Below, piece by piece: positions 35,174 to 42,691 of a DNA stretch of 42,816 bases. Source of the DNA: Eubacteriaceae bacterium CHKCI004 (GTDB lineage Bacteria > Bacillota > Clostridia > Lachnospirales > Lachnospiraceae). Location: contig FCNR01000007.1 in the NCBI GenBank assembly GCA_900016875.1, positions 1-42,816 on the forward strand, written 5' to 3'. The translations under genes were made by a program, and so were the position numbers. The notes under the pieces were generated by a model, which worked only from the letters and a program-made list of their open reading frames with translations, made no database searches and was not told where the DNA came from. Positions within the stretch are counted from its first letter, which is position 1. Each line of letters opens with the position of its first letter.

Positions 35174-35399
35174 AGGCGGATTCCTCCTTTCTTTCGGCGG
35201 GTGACCGTCCTTTGGGGTGACAGCGGTGACGGTGGTGACAGCAGTTTTGGGATACCCCCTGCCGACTGCCGCAACTGTCACCCTCACCCCCTGCATGACG
35301 GTCATGTCGATGATGACGGTGTTTTTGGGATACCCCCCTCGCAAGAGCCGTCACCGTCATGCCGCCATTCTTTTATCCGAAGCCGTAAGGCGTAGGATA

Positions 35400-35416
35400 G
35401 CAGGGCACAGCCCTGC
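35400..35416. repeat. Perfect hairpin GCAGGGC-ACA-GCCCTGC
   Basis: A 7-bp GC-rich stem with a 3-base loop lies between the iteron-like repeats, ~60 bases from the oriT core. It may help form the single-strand structure recognised during transfer. Confidence 0.6.
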
Positions 35417-35462
35417 CTTAAGGGAGTCCAGAGGGAACGTCTGGCACACGACTTTGCAGGGC

Positions 35463-35483
35463 AAAGTGTAGTGTGTTACACCC
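35463..35483 (+). other. MobV-type oriT core with predicted nick
   Basis: The plus strand reads AAAGTGTAGTGTGTTACACC. This resembles the MobM/pMV158 oriT core, AAAGTATAGTGTG/TTATACTTT, including the TAGTGTG/TTA nick context and the flanking inverted repeat (GTGTA/TACAC). The predicted nick is between 35475 and 35476. It lies upstream of the MobV gene, where such an oriT is expected. Confidence 0.75.
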
Positions 35484-35493
35484 TGTAAACGCA

Positions 35494-35522
35494 GTCGGAA
35501 AAATCGGAATGATTTTTCTGAC
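35494..35522. repeat. Extended hairpin GAAAAATC-GGAAT-GATTTTTC
   Basis: A perfect 8-bp stem with a 5-base loop is extended by GTC/GAC outside a bulge. It sits just beside the oriT core and may serve as a second-strand priming or termination structure. The function is not known. Confidence 0.6.
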
Positions 35523-35697
35523 CGCAGGGGTGGTTTTACACGACCGAAAAGGGCGAGTAAATCTCACGCCTGCATTTTGCGTTTACGGGGTGTTCTCCCG
35601 TAGGGATGACAGCGGCAGGGTATCCTAAAATCACTGTCACCACCGTCACTGCTGTCACCCGCAGGGCAGAGCCGCCAGCTTTACATGGCTTTAAGCG

Positions 35698-36723
35698 TCA
35701 ATGACAGTAACAGGGGGGTATCCTAATATCGCTGTCACCACCATCACCGCTGTCACCCGCCCTCCTTGCAAGGGCAATCCGCCTGCCGTCTTTCCTGCGG
35801 CTGTACTGGTAGCAGATACGGTTCTCGCTTAAAAATGTGGTGCGGTATTCATTCAGCCATTTCGTAATCACCGTGGGTATGGTTTCCGTTTCCCCCATAG
35901 CGGCTAACAGTTCCGTTGCCGTGCCTATCCATTCTTCCTTATCCCTCATAAAATCCACCAACCGAAAAAGGACATCTGGTATCGTTTCTTTCGCAAGCTG
36001 CTCCTGCGTTTTCCGCTCCACAAGCTCCCAACGGCAATCACGGAAACGCAGCGTGTATTCCTGATAAGGCGTGTCCCTGCCCGTCACATACAGCTTGGCG
36101 GTGTCAGACGCACGTTTCTCCTTTTCCAGAACAAAGGTAGCGTCCGCACTCCCCGTTAATCCTGTCGTCCCAGACACCTTGTTGAACACGTCGCTGTCAT
36201 TCTGCTTTCGGATGTGGTGTACGACAATGACCGCCAGAGAGTGCCTGTCGGCAAAGTCTTTGATGAGGGAGATGTCCCCATAGTCGCTTGCATAGGCATT
36301 GTCTTTTGAAGCTGTACGGACTTTCTGCAAGGTATCAATGACAATGAGCCTGCTGTCTGGGTAATCTTTCAGATAATCTTCAAGCTGCACGATAAGACCG
36401 TCTGACAGCTTGCAGCTTGCCACGGCAAAGTGGAGCCGCCCGCTTGCTTCGTCCGTCAAACGAAATAACCTGTCCTGTATGCGGCAGAACGTGTCCTCAA
36501 GGCAGAGGTAAAGCACATCGCCCTCCATTGTCGGCATATCCCATAAAGGGATTCCCTGCGACACGCATAAGCATAGCTTCAGCATGAGCCAGCTTTTGCC
36601 TATCTTCTGTGAGCCGCAGAACAGCGATAAGCCTGTCGGGATAAGGCTGTCCACCACAAAGGATGGTTTCTCAAGCGGTTCATAAAGGAGCGTTTCGGCG
36701 TTGACTGTCTGTAACTTCTGCAT
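35698..36723 (-). CDS. RepA-like AAA ATPase (replicative helicase type)
   Basis: This 341-aa protein has a RecA/RepA-type ATPase core: Walker A GSQKIGKSW around residue 38, Walker B DSRLIVIDTLQKVR around 125, and VIVVHHIRKQ after it. Such proteins are hexameric helicases or RepA-like ATPases used by plasmids and mobile elements to open or process DNA. AGGAGGAAAGCC precedes its ATG. The final residues (GDSGDGGDSDIRIPPC) are encoded by one of the iteron-like repeats. With the MobV oriT next to it, it may help the excised circular form replicate. Confidence 0.85.
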   Translation of the reverse strand: MQKLQTVNAETLLYEPLEKPSFVVDSLIPTGLSLFCGSQKIGKSWLMLKLCLCVSQGIPLWDMPTMEGDVLYLCLEDTFCRIQDRLFRLTDEASGRLHFAVASCKLSDGLIVQLEDYLKDYPDSRLIVIDTLQKVRTASKDNAYASDYGDISLIKDFADRHSLAVIVVHHIRKQNDSDVFNKVSGTTGLTGSADATFVLEKEKRASDTAKLYVTGRDTPYQEYTLRFRDCRWELVERKTQEQLAKETIPDVLFRLVDFMRDKEEWIGTATELLAAMGETETIPTVITKWLNEYRTTFLSENRICYQYSRRKDGRRIALARRAGDSGDGGDSDIRIPPCYCH

Positions 36724-37352
36724 GGCTTTCCTCCTTTCGGGCGGTGTCTTTGTTTTCGTTGCACATAGGCGTTGACCTCCTTAAAAATAGATTTACTCCC
36801 ACGGAAAAAAGTGAGAGTATGTAATGCCGCCAATCCCACACAAATAAAAAACAGATTTCTTTTTCGGGCGGTGTCGGTCACGGTTGGAGATATTTCTTCA
36901 ATTTCCGCCTTTACTTTCTCCTTTGCAATCGCAACAGATTTCTGTATTGCCGAAGCGGTGCAATGCTCCATAGCGGCGATTTGGTAAAAATTGAACTCAT
37001 ACTCGTAGTAGAGCAGGAAACGCCGCCTTTGTATCTCTGGAAGGCTCCCAACCGCCTTATAGAGCGTTTCATTCCGTTCTTCCTCAACCATGCGTTCATC
37101 AAGGCTCTTAGGCACACGCAACGCCCGTCTGTAAAGGGTTTCGTCCCATACCTCGTTAAACTCCCTGTGCCGCTCGTCCCATTAGAAAAGATTCCTGTTC
37201 CTGCGCTCCATCTGCCGAAACTCCATAAAGAACTGTTCCGACACTTCCAACTCGTGGGATTTGCCCTGCCCGTCCTTAAAGCTGATAAAATACCTTGTGC
37301 CGCTTTCCGTGGATTCCTCCCGAAGCGTGTATGCCTTAACCCTGTATGCCAT
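36600..37352 (-). pseudogene. Sigma-70-like regulator broken by an in-frame stop
   Basis: Start MAYRVKAYTLREESTE (ATG 37352, RBS GGAGGA). The frame reads to NRNLF, then TAA at 37182-37184, and continues in the same frame with WDERHREFNEVWDETLYRRAL and the region-4 helix-turn-helix (LPEIQRRRFLLYYEYEFNFYQIAAMEHCTASAIQKSVAIAKEKV). Intact relatives from Tn916-type elements carry a Gln-containing NLQQWDERH at this place, so the stop looks like a CAA-to-TAA change. Downstream the frame runs on unusually far, overlapping the RepA-like start by 124 bases. The gene is probably inactive or yields only a short N-terminal piece, unless the stop is suppressed or the 3' part re-initiates. Confidence 0.75.
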
Positions 37353-37435
37353 CCTGTTGTCCTCCTGCAAAAAATGAGTGAGGGGATTTCCATCCCTCAC
37401 CCAGTAGCCCGCAGGATGGCAGGCTGTTTTAGAAG

Positions 37436-37861
37436 CTATAAAATTTTCCGCAGCTTCTTCCGCAGATGGTCTAACCTCGCATAGATGGCACCAGTCGTCA
37501 AATGCACAAGCGGGGCAATCTCCTTTGTGGAATACCCCTGCATTTTCAGCAGGACGATTTTCAAGGTACGCCCGTCCACCGTGACTAATACTTGATAGAG
37601 ATTTTCGCTCTCAATCTCTTCCAGTAACTCCGCAACCGTACCCACTTCCGCCTGCCGCTCCCTGCCTGCCATGTCCTCAAGATATTCCGCAACGTCATTC
37701 GTCCATCGGTAAAACCGCCTGTTGGAATTGAAGTCTGCCCTGTCCGCCATGCGTATCTGCTCAATGGTCGCTTCATCAACGCCGCACTCACGCAGCAGCT
37801 TTTCCTCCGCTTCTTTCCAGATACGCCATTTCCTGTCCTCCCGTCCGTGGTTGTATGCCAT
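37436..37861 (-). CDS. Sigma-70 region-4-like HTH protein
   Basis: This 141-aa protein starts at MAYNHGREDRKWRIWKEAEEKLL (ATG 37861, RBS GGAGG). It has a charged N-terminal half and a C-terminal helix-turn-helix like sigma region 4 (LKMQGYSTKEIAPLVHLTTGAIYARLDHLRKKLRKIL). This type is a common regulator in Tn916/Tn1549-like elements. Two more sigma-like genes flank it (one broken, one intact), so the element has a row of three related regulators. Confidence 0.75.
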   Translation of the reverse strand: MAYNHGREDRKWRIWKEAEEKLLRECGVDEATIEQIRMADRADFNSNRRFYRWTNDVAEYLEDMAGRERQAEVGTVAELLEEIESENLYQVLVTVDGRTLKIVLLKMQGYSTKEIAPLVHLTTGAIYARLDHLRKKLRKIL

Positions 37862-37955
37862 TCTTACTTCCTCCAATCAGAATTGATTGAGAGGGCAGAG
37901 AAAAGCCCCCTCATCTTCCCAAAGGAAAAAACAAGGGGGCTGAACGCCTTAAATT

Positions 37956-38468
37956 TTAATTTTCTATTATCTTTCTTAGTTTTATTAGGATTCTGGCTTT
38001 GCGTTTGTTTACAACGCTCTGGGTTATGCCCAACCTCGCCCCGACTTCACGCTCGGAAAGTCCGTCAAAAAAGATTGCCTGTATCAGCTCCTGTTCACTA
38101 TCCGACAGCAAAGGCAGGGCGGCTTTCAGCCTGTCCACCATGACCGCATTGACAACGGTTTCTGCAATGTCCACCGCTTCATCAGTGATAAAGTCCAGAG
38201 GATTCCCCTCGCTGTCCGTAAATCCGTCGAGAGATAGCAGTCTATTCTTTGTATCTAATTTTTGCAGATAACGCCACCGTTCCTTGTCACGGTAGAAGTC
38301 TGTGTATTGCTCCCTCACGACTTCAAGCAGACAGCCTTGAATGGGGATAAACAGCTTGTCCATATAGGTCTGGTCGGATTCCCTGCAACGGCAGAACTCC
38401 GTGTAGGATAATTCCACATAGCCGCCACTTTCTCTGATATATACCTTTCTTGGTGCATATTTCACCAT
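37956..38468 (-). CDS. Sigma-70-family-like regulator
   Basis: This 170-aa protein starts at MVKYAPRKVYIRESGG (ATG 38468, RBS GGGAGG). The C-terminal half carries a sigma region 4 helix-turn-helix (LPLLSDSEQELIQAIFFDGLSEREVGARLGITQSVVNKRKARILIKLRKI), and the N-terminal part resembles element-type sigma factors with the VREQYTDFYRDKERW segment. It is the first of the IME regulatory genes and lies behind a promoter and an attenuator-like hairpin. It probably activates element genes during transfer. Confidence 0.8.
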   Translation of the reverse strand: MVKYAPRKVYIRESGGYVELSYTEFCRCRESDQTYMDKLFIPIQGCLLEVVREQYTDFYRDKERWRYLQKLDTKNRLLSLDGFTDSEGNPLDFITDEAVDIAETVVNAVMVDRLKAALPLLSDSEQELIQAIFFDGLSEREVGARLGITQSVVNKRKARILIKLRKIIEN

Positions 38469-38586
38469 AAATACCTCCCATCTGAATTTTTGAAATGTAA
38501 AAAATCCAGATGGAGAGGCGGAGAACGACACCGCATATCAGAAACAGCCCTACGGCACTTTCCAACAAAAATCGACAAAAGAAAAA

Positions 38587-38612
38587 CCGCAAAGGCTCTG
38601 TGACCTTTACGG
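38587..38612 (-). terminator. Attenuator-like hairpin ahead of the sigma-like operon
   Basis: On the minus strand CCGTAAAGG pairs with CCTTTGCGG around TCACAGAG, followed by TTTTTCTTTT. It lies between the predicted promoter (38633-38662) and the sigma-like start (38468), so it could control readthrough into the operon. Confidence 0.6.
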
Positions 38613-38632
38613 TTATAGGAAATAGTAATTCT

Positions 38633-38662
38633 ATTGTATGGAGATTGTACTTCTACTTTCAA
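38633..38662 (-). promoter_or_regulatory. Predicted promoter of the sigma-like operon
   Basis: TTGAAA (38657-38662) and TACAAT (38633-38638) are separated by 18 bases on the minus strand. It is upstream of the attenuator-like hairpin and the sigma-like gene. Together with the hairpins it accounts for the gene-free stretch 38469-38955. Confidence 0.5.
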
Positions 38663-38797
38663 GGTGAGAAGTACCGTTGCACTGGCAGAAATTTTTTTAA
38701 CTGGTTTCCTGCCGTTCTCTGATATGCTATGTATTGATAAATTTTGCTTCGTATGAGCAGATAGATAACTGCCCGAAAAAAGGACATAAAAAAATCC

Positions 38798-38827
38798 CTC
38801 CAAATTTAAAAACAAATTCAGAGGGTA
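38798..38827 (-). terminator. Terminator-like hairpin between tet(O)/KTR and the sigma operon
   Basis: CCCTCTGAATTT and AAATTTGGAGGG pair with two mismatches around GTTTTT, followed on the minus strand by ATTTTTTT. It is the second of two terminators after the KTR gene. Confidence 0.6.
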
Positions 38828-38907
38828 ATTTAGGGTATAACAAAATAACCCACCCGAATATCGTTTTTTTTATTTGGTGAGTTTGTTCTTTCAAATACGA
38901 AACAAAA

Positions 38908-38950
38908 AGAGCCGATGATTCGTGAATTGTTCCACAATTTCATCGGCTCT
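38908..38950 (-). terminator. Terminator downstream of the KTR gene
   Basis: AGAGCCGATGA and TCATCGGCTCT form a perfect 11-bp stem followed by TTTTTGTTTC on the minus strand, just after the KTR stop. Confidence 0.85.
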
Positions 38951-38955
38951 GCGTC

Positions 38956-39129
38956 TTAAGCGTCTGGCTCTTTGATGACAGTTATCTTCAAGTTGTCAAC
39001 TTTAATCAATCTTTCTTGTCTGCATTTTGGACAATAAAGGGGATAATTCTCCAAAACAGTGTCCTTCCTAATTTTATTACGGGTTTTGCTCCCACAAACA
39101 GGACACAATATCCATTCGCATTTCATCAT
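38956..39129 (-). CDS. Cysteine-rich KTR protein downstream of tet(O)
   Basis: This 57-aa protein (MMKCEWILCPVCGSKTRNKIRK, then YPLYCPKCRQERLI) has two CxxC pairs and the CGSKTR motif of the Cys-rich KTR family. Proteins of this type are often found right after tet genes in Firmicutes elements. Its start is 51 bases after the tet(O) stop and it ends at a strong terminator, so it is probably cotranscribed with tet(O). A zinc-ribbon role is likely. Its contribution to resistance is unknown. Confidence 0.85.
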   Translation of the reverse strand: MMKCEWILCPVCGSKTRNKIRKDTVLENYPLYCPKCRQERLIKVDNLKITVIKEPDA

Positions 39130-39180
39130 AATTAGTCTCTAATCCTTTCAAATCTCATTTTATATGACTTTTGCAAGCTG

Positions 39181-41100
39181 TTAAGCTAACTTGTGGAACA
39201 TATGCCGAACCTTATCTATACGGCTATTCGGGCGGCGGGGTTGGCAAATAAATTTACCAATAGCTGGCTGGTATCCTTTTAACTCTGTCAAGCAGACTCC
39301 CTGCCCATTTGTGAAATAAGTTAAATCGTTCCTGTATTCTTGAATACATCTAGCAGGGATTTCTCCTTTCAGAATGACCTCGTCATTCTTTATCTGAGTA
39401 CTTACAATATCTGCACAATACCTTGGAGCATCATGATACGCCCGTGAGAGATATTCCTGCGGTGCATAAATTTCAAAGTGGAGATATGGCTCTAATAGTT
39501 CTGTCCCTGCTTTTTTTAAAGCCTGCTCCAATACGATAGGGGAAAGCAGCCGAAAGTCTGCGGGGGTACTTACAGGACTATAATACAATCCATATTCAAA
39601 ACAGATTTTACAGTCTGTCACTTTCCATCCATACAGCCCCTGCTCGCAGCCATAAAGAACCCCCTCCATAACCGCATTTTGGAACGATTGATTTAAATAT
39701 CCAAGTGAAACTCTGCTTTCATACTGCACTCCGCTTCCAATAGGGAGCGGCTCTATGGACAACCCGACAGAAGCCCAGAAAGGATTTGGCGGGACTTCTA
39801 TGTGGATGGTATATTCTGCTTTTCTAAGCGGTCTTTCCATATATATAACAGTAGGCTCTTTTATTTCTGCCTCCACATGATATTTTTCCTCAAGGATGGC
39901 ACAAATGACTTCCATCTGCACATTCCCCAAAAAAGAAAGTATAATCTCATGCGTTGTAGTATCCACATAATATTTTAAAAGAGGGTCGCCATCTGAAATT
40001 TCTGTAAGTGCCCCAAGCAATATTTCCCGCTGTTCAGATTTCTTTACTGCAATCGTTGTTTGGAGCATAGGGAGAGGATTTTCAATAAATTTTCTCTGCG
40101 GCAACAGTATTTCGTTCCCCAAAATACTGTTTAGCTGCAAAACATCATTTGGTAAAATTACAATATCACCAGAGCAGGCTGTATCGGATGAATATAATTC
40201 ACCGTTTGTCGGAACACACATCTCTGTGATTTTTATTTTCTCTTTTTCAGATATTCTAATAACATCCCTCAAATGCAATGTTCCGCTATATATACGCACA
40301 TAAACAAAACGCCGCCTTTTCTCTGAATATTCAATCTTAAAAACCTGCCCGCATAGTTCAGATTGACCTTCAGGCGTTGATGAATAAAATTTACTGGCAA
40401 TTACTTCTATAAGCTGCCGAATCCCCAGATTGTTTTTAGCGCTTCCGTGATAAACGGGAAATAACGTTCCGTTTTGGAATCTCCTGTTTTCTTCCTGTTC
40501 CAGTTCTGACATTTTAAACGGTTTCCCTGACATATATTTCTCTAATAGTTCATCGTTTCCCATAATTACCGCATCCCACTGTTCCATATCGTCATTGTCC
40601 GTTACATTTATATGGGGATGCTGCCCAACCTTTTGCTTCACTATAATTTCCGAAGAAAGCTTTGCTTTCATTTCCCGATATACCATTGGCAAATCAATCC
40701 CCTCTTGGTCAATTTTATTGATGAAAAAAATTGTCGGAATCTTCATTATCTGTAGTGCATGAAACAGTATACGGGTCTGTGCCTGTATGCCATCCTTTGC
40801 AGAAACTAATAATACTGCTCCGTCTAATACGGATAAAGAACGGTATACTTCCGCCAAAAAATCCATATGGCCTGGCGTATCTATAATGTTGACTTTTACA
40901 TCCTCCCACTGAAAAGATGTCACTGCTGTCTGGATAGTGATTCCCCTTTGACGCTCCAAATTCATTGTATCTGTCCTTGTTGTGCCTTCATCTACGCTCC
41001 CTAGTTCTGCAATTGCACCACTGGTATACAATAAACTTTCCGTTAATGTTGTCTTTCCTGCGTCAACGTGAGCCAGAATGCCTAAGTTAATTATTTTCAT
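39181..41100 (-). CDS. tet(O): Tetracycline resistance ribosomal protection protein Tet(O)
   Basis: This 639-aa EF-G-like GTPase dislodges tetracycline from the ribosome. GTP-binding motifs [19 protein letters not shown] and NKID are present in the first ~130 residues, and domain IV with [11 protein letters not shown] and the C-terminal [17 protein letters not shown] is complete. The length and many sites (for example [14 protein letters not shown]) match Tet(O) rather than Tet(M). By eye I see no switch to another Tet type, though a mosaic cannot be excluded. The upstream leader is of the Tn916 tet(M) type. Resistance to tetracyclines is expected. Confidence 0.96.
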   Translation of the reverse strand: MKIINLGILAHVDAGKTTLTESLLYTSGAIAELGSVDEGTTRTDTMNLERQRGITIQTAVTSFQWEDVKVNIIDTPGHMDFLAEVYRSLSVLDGAVLLVSAKDGIQAQTRILFHALQIMKIPTIFFINKIDQEGIDLPMVYREMKAKLSSEIIVKQKVGQHPHINVTDNDDMEQWDAVIMGNDELLEKYMSGKPFKMSELEQEENRRFQNGTLFPVYHGSAKNNLGIRQLIEVIASKFYSSTPEGQSELCGQVFKIEYSEKRRRFVYVRIYSGTLHLRDVIRISEKEKIKITEMCVPTNGELYSSDTACSGDIVILPNDVLQLNSILGNEILLPQRKFIENPLPMLQTTIAVKKSEQREILLGALTEISDGDPLLKYYVDTTTHEIILSFLGNVQMEVICAILEEKYHVEAEIKEPTVIYMERPLRKAEYTIHIEVPPNPFWASVGLSIEPLPIGSGVQYESRVSLGYLNQSFQNAVMEGVLYGCEQGLYGWKVTDCKICFEYGLYYSPVSTPADFRLLSPIVLEQALKKAGTELLEPYLHFEIYAPQEYLSRAYHDAPRYCADIVSTQIKNDEVILKGEIPARCIQEYRNDLTYFTNGQGVCLTELKGYQPAIGKFICQPRRPNSRIDKVRHMFHKLA

Positions 41101-41136
41101 GTGATTTTCCTCCTATCAACACCCAAAAAAGGGCAT

Positions 41137-41172
41137 AAAAATACCCAGTGATAAATACTCCTATCACTGGGT
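41137..41172 (-). terminator. tet(O) leader attenuator hairpin
   Basis: ACCCAGTGATA (41143-41153) and TATCACTGGGT (41162-41172) form an 11-bp perfect stem, followed by TTTTT on the minus strand. The same leader structure is known upstream of tet(M) in Tn916, where readthrough rises when tetracycline stalls ribosomes. Confidence 0.85.
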
Positions 41173-41324
41173 AAATAACTCCAATAGCCCCAAAACACTT
41201 ATATGTTTTCGGGCATATAAAATTACATGATAAAAGTATTCTTAAACTGGGTACAAAAAACTAAGCCCCATATTAAAAGTGAAACGGGACTGCTACTTTT
41301 TGTTCCCACTATCAAATTGACAGT

Positions 41325-41348
41325 TTATTTAAGAATACCTTGCCGCAT
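41325..41348 (-). CDS. Short leader peptide ORF (MRQGILK)
   Basis: The seven codons MRQGILK and TAA lie behind a strong AAGGAGTTAATAAAT, in the tet(O) leader between promoter and attenuator. The short frame and position suggest a leader peptide taking part in attenuation. Confidence 0.6.
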   Translation of the reverse strand: MRQGILK

Positions 41349-41380
41349 ATTTATTAACTCCTTGTATAATACTGAATCTA

Positions 41381-41409
41381 ATTATATTCCTTAACCCTTT
41401 ATTTGTCAA
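41381..41409 (-). promoter_or_regulatory. tet(O) promoter
   Basis: TTGACA (41404-41409) and TATAAT (41381-41386) are separated by exactly 17 bases on the minus strand, a consensus sigma-A promoter reading into the tet(O) leader. Confidence 0.85.
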
Positions 41410-41466
41410 GCTGACAAACTAAAGCAGAAAAAGCGGCAGGATTTCCCCCTGCCACTAATCATCTGT

Positions 41467-41841
41467 TTATGCAAAAATAATTTCCTTTTCCACAATCTCC
41501 CTCGCACAAGCCCTTATGTTATTGAGGCATCCTGTCCATTCTAAGGCGTTTTCTGCCTTTAGCTGTTCCGTTATGCCCTGTGCCTGTTTCATACCCTCTA
41601 TGAGCCTTTCAAAGCGTTCCTGTGCCTGTCTGTTGATGTCGGCAAGGTAGGCGTTTAGCCTGCCGCTTGTAAGAAGATTGGTGTATGTAACTTTACGGTA
41701 CTGTTTTAGATAATCTAAATGCCGTTGCCCCCAGATGCCTATTGCCTGTTCTTCTTCGGCGGGTACAGTTAAGCACGGTATCAAATAATCCCCTTGCCTT
41801 TCGTATTTGCCGCCCAGTTCCTCAAATAATGATTTTGCCAT
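41467..41841 (-). CDS. TnpV-like transposon protein
   Basis: This 124-aa protein matches TnpV of Tn4451-type elements: GDYLIPCLTVPAEEEQAIGIWGQRHLDYLKQYRKVTYTNLLTSGRLNAYLADINRQAQERFERLI, and LEWTGCLNNIRACAREIVEKEII. It sits at the right end of the IME, transcribed towards tet(O), and overlaps the read-on end of the truncated helicase frame. Its molecular function is not known. Confidence 0.85.
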   Translation of the reverse strand: MAKSLFEELGGKYERQGDYLIPCLTVPAEEEQAIGIWGQRHLDYLKQYRKVTYTNLLTSGRLNAYLADINRQAQERFERLIEGMKQAQGITEQLKAENALEWTGCLNNIRACAREIVEKEIIFA

Positions 41842-41875
41842 TGTCTGTTACCTCCACATTCTTTTTTATTTTGAA

Positions 41876-41899
41876 TGTCCGCAAAATCCGTCCTACATC
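41876..41899 (-). other. Element end (att half-site), partner of 30894-30918
   Basis: On the minus strand the helicase reads CCGTCCGAT, after which the element reads GTAGGACGGATTTTGCGGACA. The TTTTGCGGACA arm is the inverted copy of TGTCCGCAAAA at the other end. The shared GAT marks the crossover. Confidence 0.85.
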
Positions 41900-42691
41900 G
41901 GACGGTTTCCAGGGACAGTCCAGATGATGCAGGGCAATCAGGCGATCCTGCACGTTGGTACCGGCTCCCAGCTTCGGCGTGGAACCAATCAGGATACGAA
42001 CCTGACCAGAACGCACCTTTGCGAAAAGCTCTGCCTTTTGGGTCTCTGTGTTCGCTTCGTGGATAAAAACAATCTCTTCTCTTGGGACGCCTTTAGCAAT
42101 CAGCTTCTCCCGAATATCGTCGTAAACATTAAAACTGCCGTCCGCTTTCGGCGTGGAAAGGTCACAGAAAATCAGCTGCGTTCCCTTCGCCGGCGCAGAG
42201 TCCTTCCAAACCTCAAACGCATTTTTCACGCACAAATTGACTTTACTCTCCGGTACATTCGGCAGCATATCGTTAATCAGCCGCTGGTCAAGGGCGCATT
42301 TTCGCCCGTCGTTGGTAATTTTCAGCATGTTATCTATCCTGGGATCAACACTTCCGCCCCGCACAAGCTCCGCCCGATCCGCAAAAGACGCCACCAGTTC
42401 TTTCTGCTCTTCGCTTGGTTTTAAAACCTCATTGACATACTCCGCTTCCGGTACAGGTAACTGCAGCATATCTGCCGTCTGCACATCCGCCGTTTCCTTA
42501 AACAGGGAAATCAGCTCCGGAAGGTTAAAAAAACGGGCGAACCGTGTTTTCGTGCGATAGCCCATCCCTTCCGGCGAGAGTTCAATCGCCGTTACCGTCT
42601 CCCCAAAAGAAGCCGCCCAGGAATCAAAATGCTCCAGTCCCAGCCTCTGCAGGGTGTCATACTGCAGATAGCGCATAATGGTGTATAGCTC
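41897..42691 (-). pseudogene. SNF2-like helicase, central fragment (interrupted gene)
   Basis: The frame covers 265 codons of the second RecA lobe of the ICE helicase: ELYTIMRYLQYDTLQRLGL, later QLIFCDLSTPK (motif IV region) and IGSTPKLGAGTNVQDRLIALHHLDCPWKPSD (motif V). It is cut at the left by the IME, which removes motif VI, and bounded on the right by the group II intron end. Beyond GAT the frame runs into the element and stops at 41822. The N-terminal part, including Walker motifs, must lie beyond the intron outside the window. Confidence 0.88.

Larger units (their letters stand above)
35214..35758. repeat. Iteron-like repeats flanking the MobV oriT
   Basis: A unit containing GGTGACAGCGGTGACGGTGG and ending TTTTGGGATACCCC occurs at 35214-35259, with a shorter version at 35311-35339 in the same orientation. 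Inverted copies occur at 35617-35660 and 35713-35758 (GGGTATCCTAAAA, then TCACCACCGTCAC). The last copy extends into the 3' end of the RepA-like gene. The repeats therefore face each other around ~280 bases that hold the oriT and hairpins. They may bind a replication or relaxosome protein. Confidence 0.65.

Noticed and set aside
35174-35344. Extra 57 residues at the MobV start
   Set aside because: They are encoded by iteron-like repeats, and AAGGAGG precedes the ATG at 35173 where the family normally starts (MPYAILRFQK).
35214-35758. CRISPR array
   Set aside because: The repeats are few, occur in facing orientations and vary in length, with no regular spacers and no cas genes.
39181-41100. 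Tet(M), or a Tet(O)/Tet(32) mosaic
   Set aside because: Diagnostic residues I can recall match Tet(O) along the whole length; only a full alignment could exclude a small mosaic segment.
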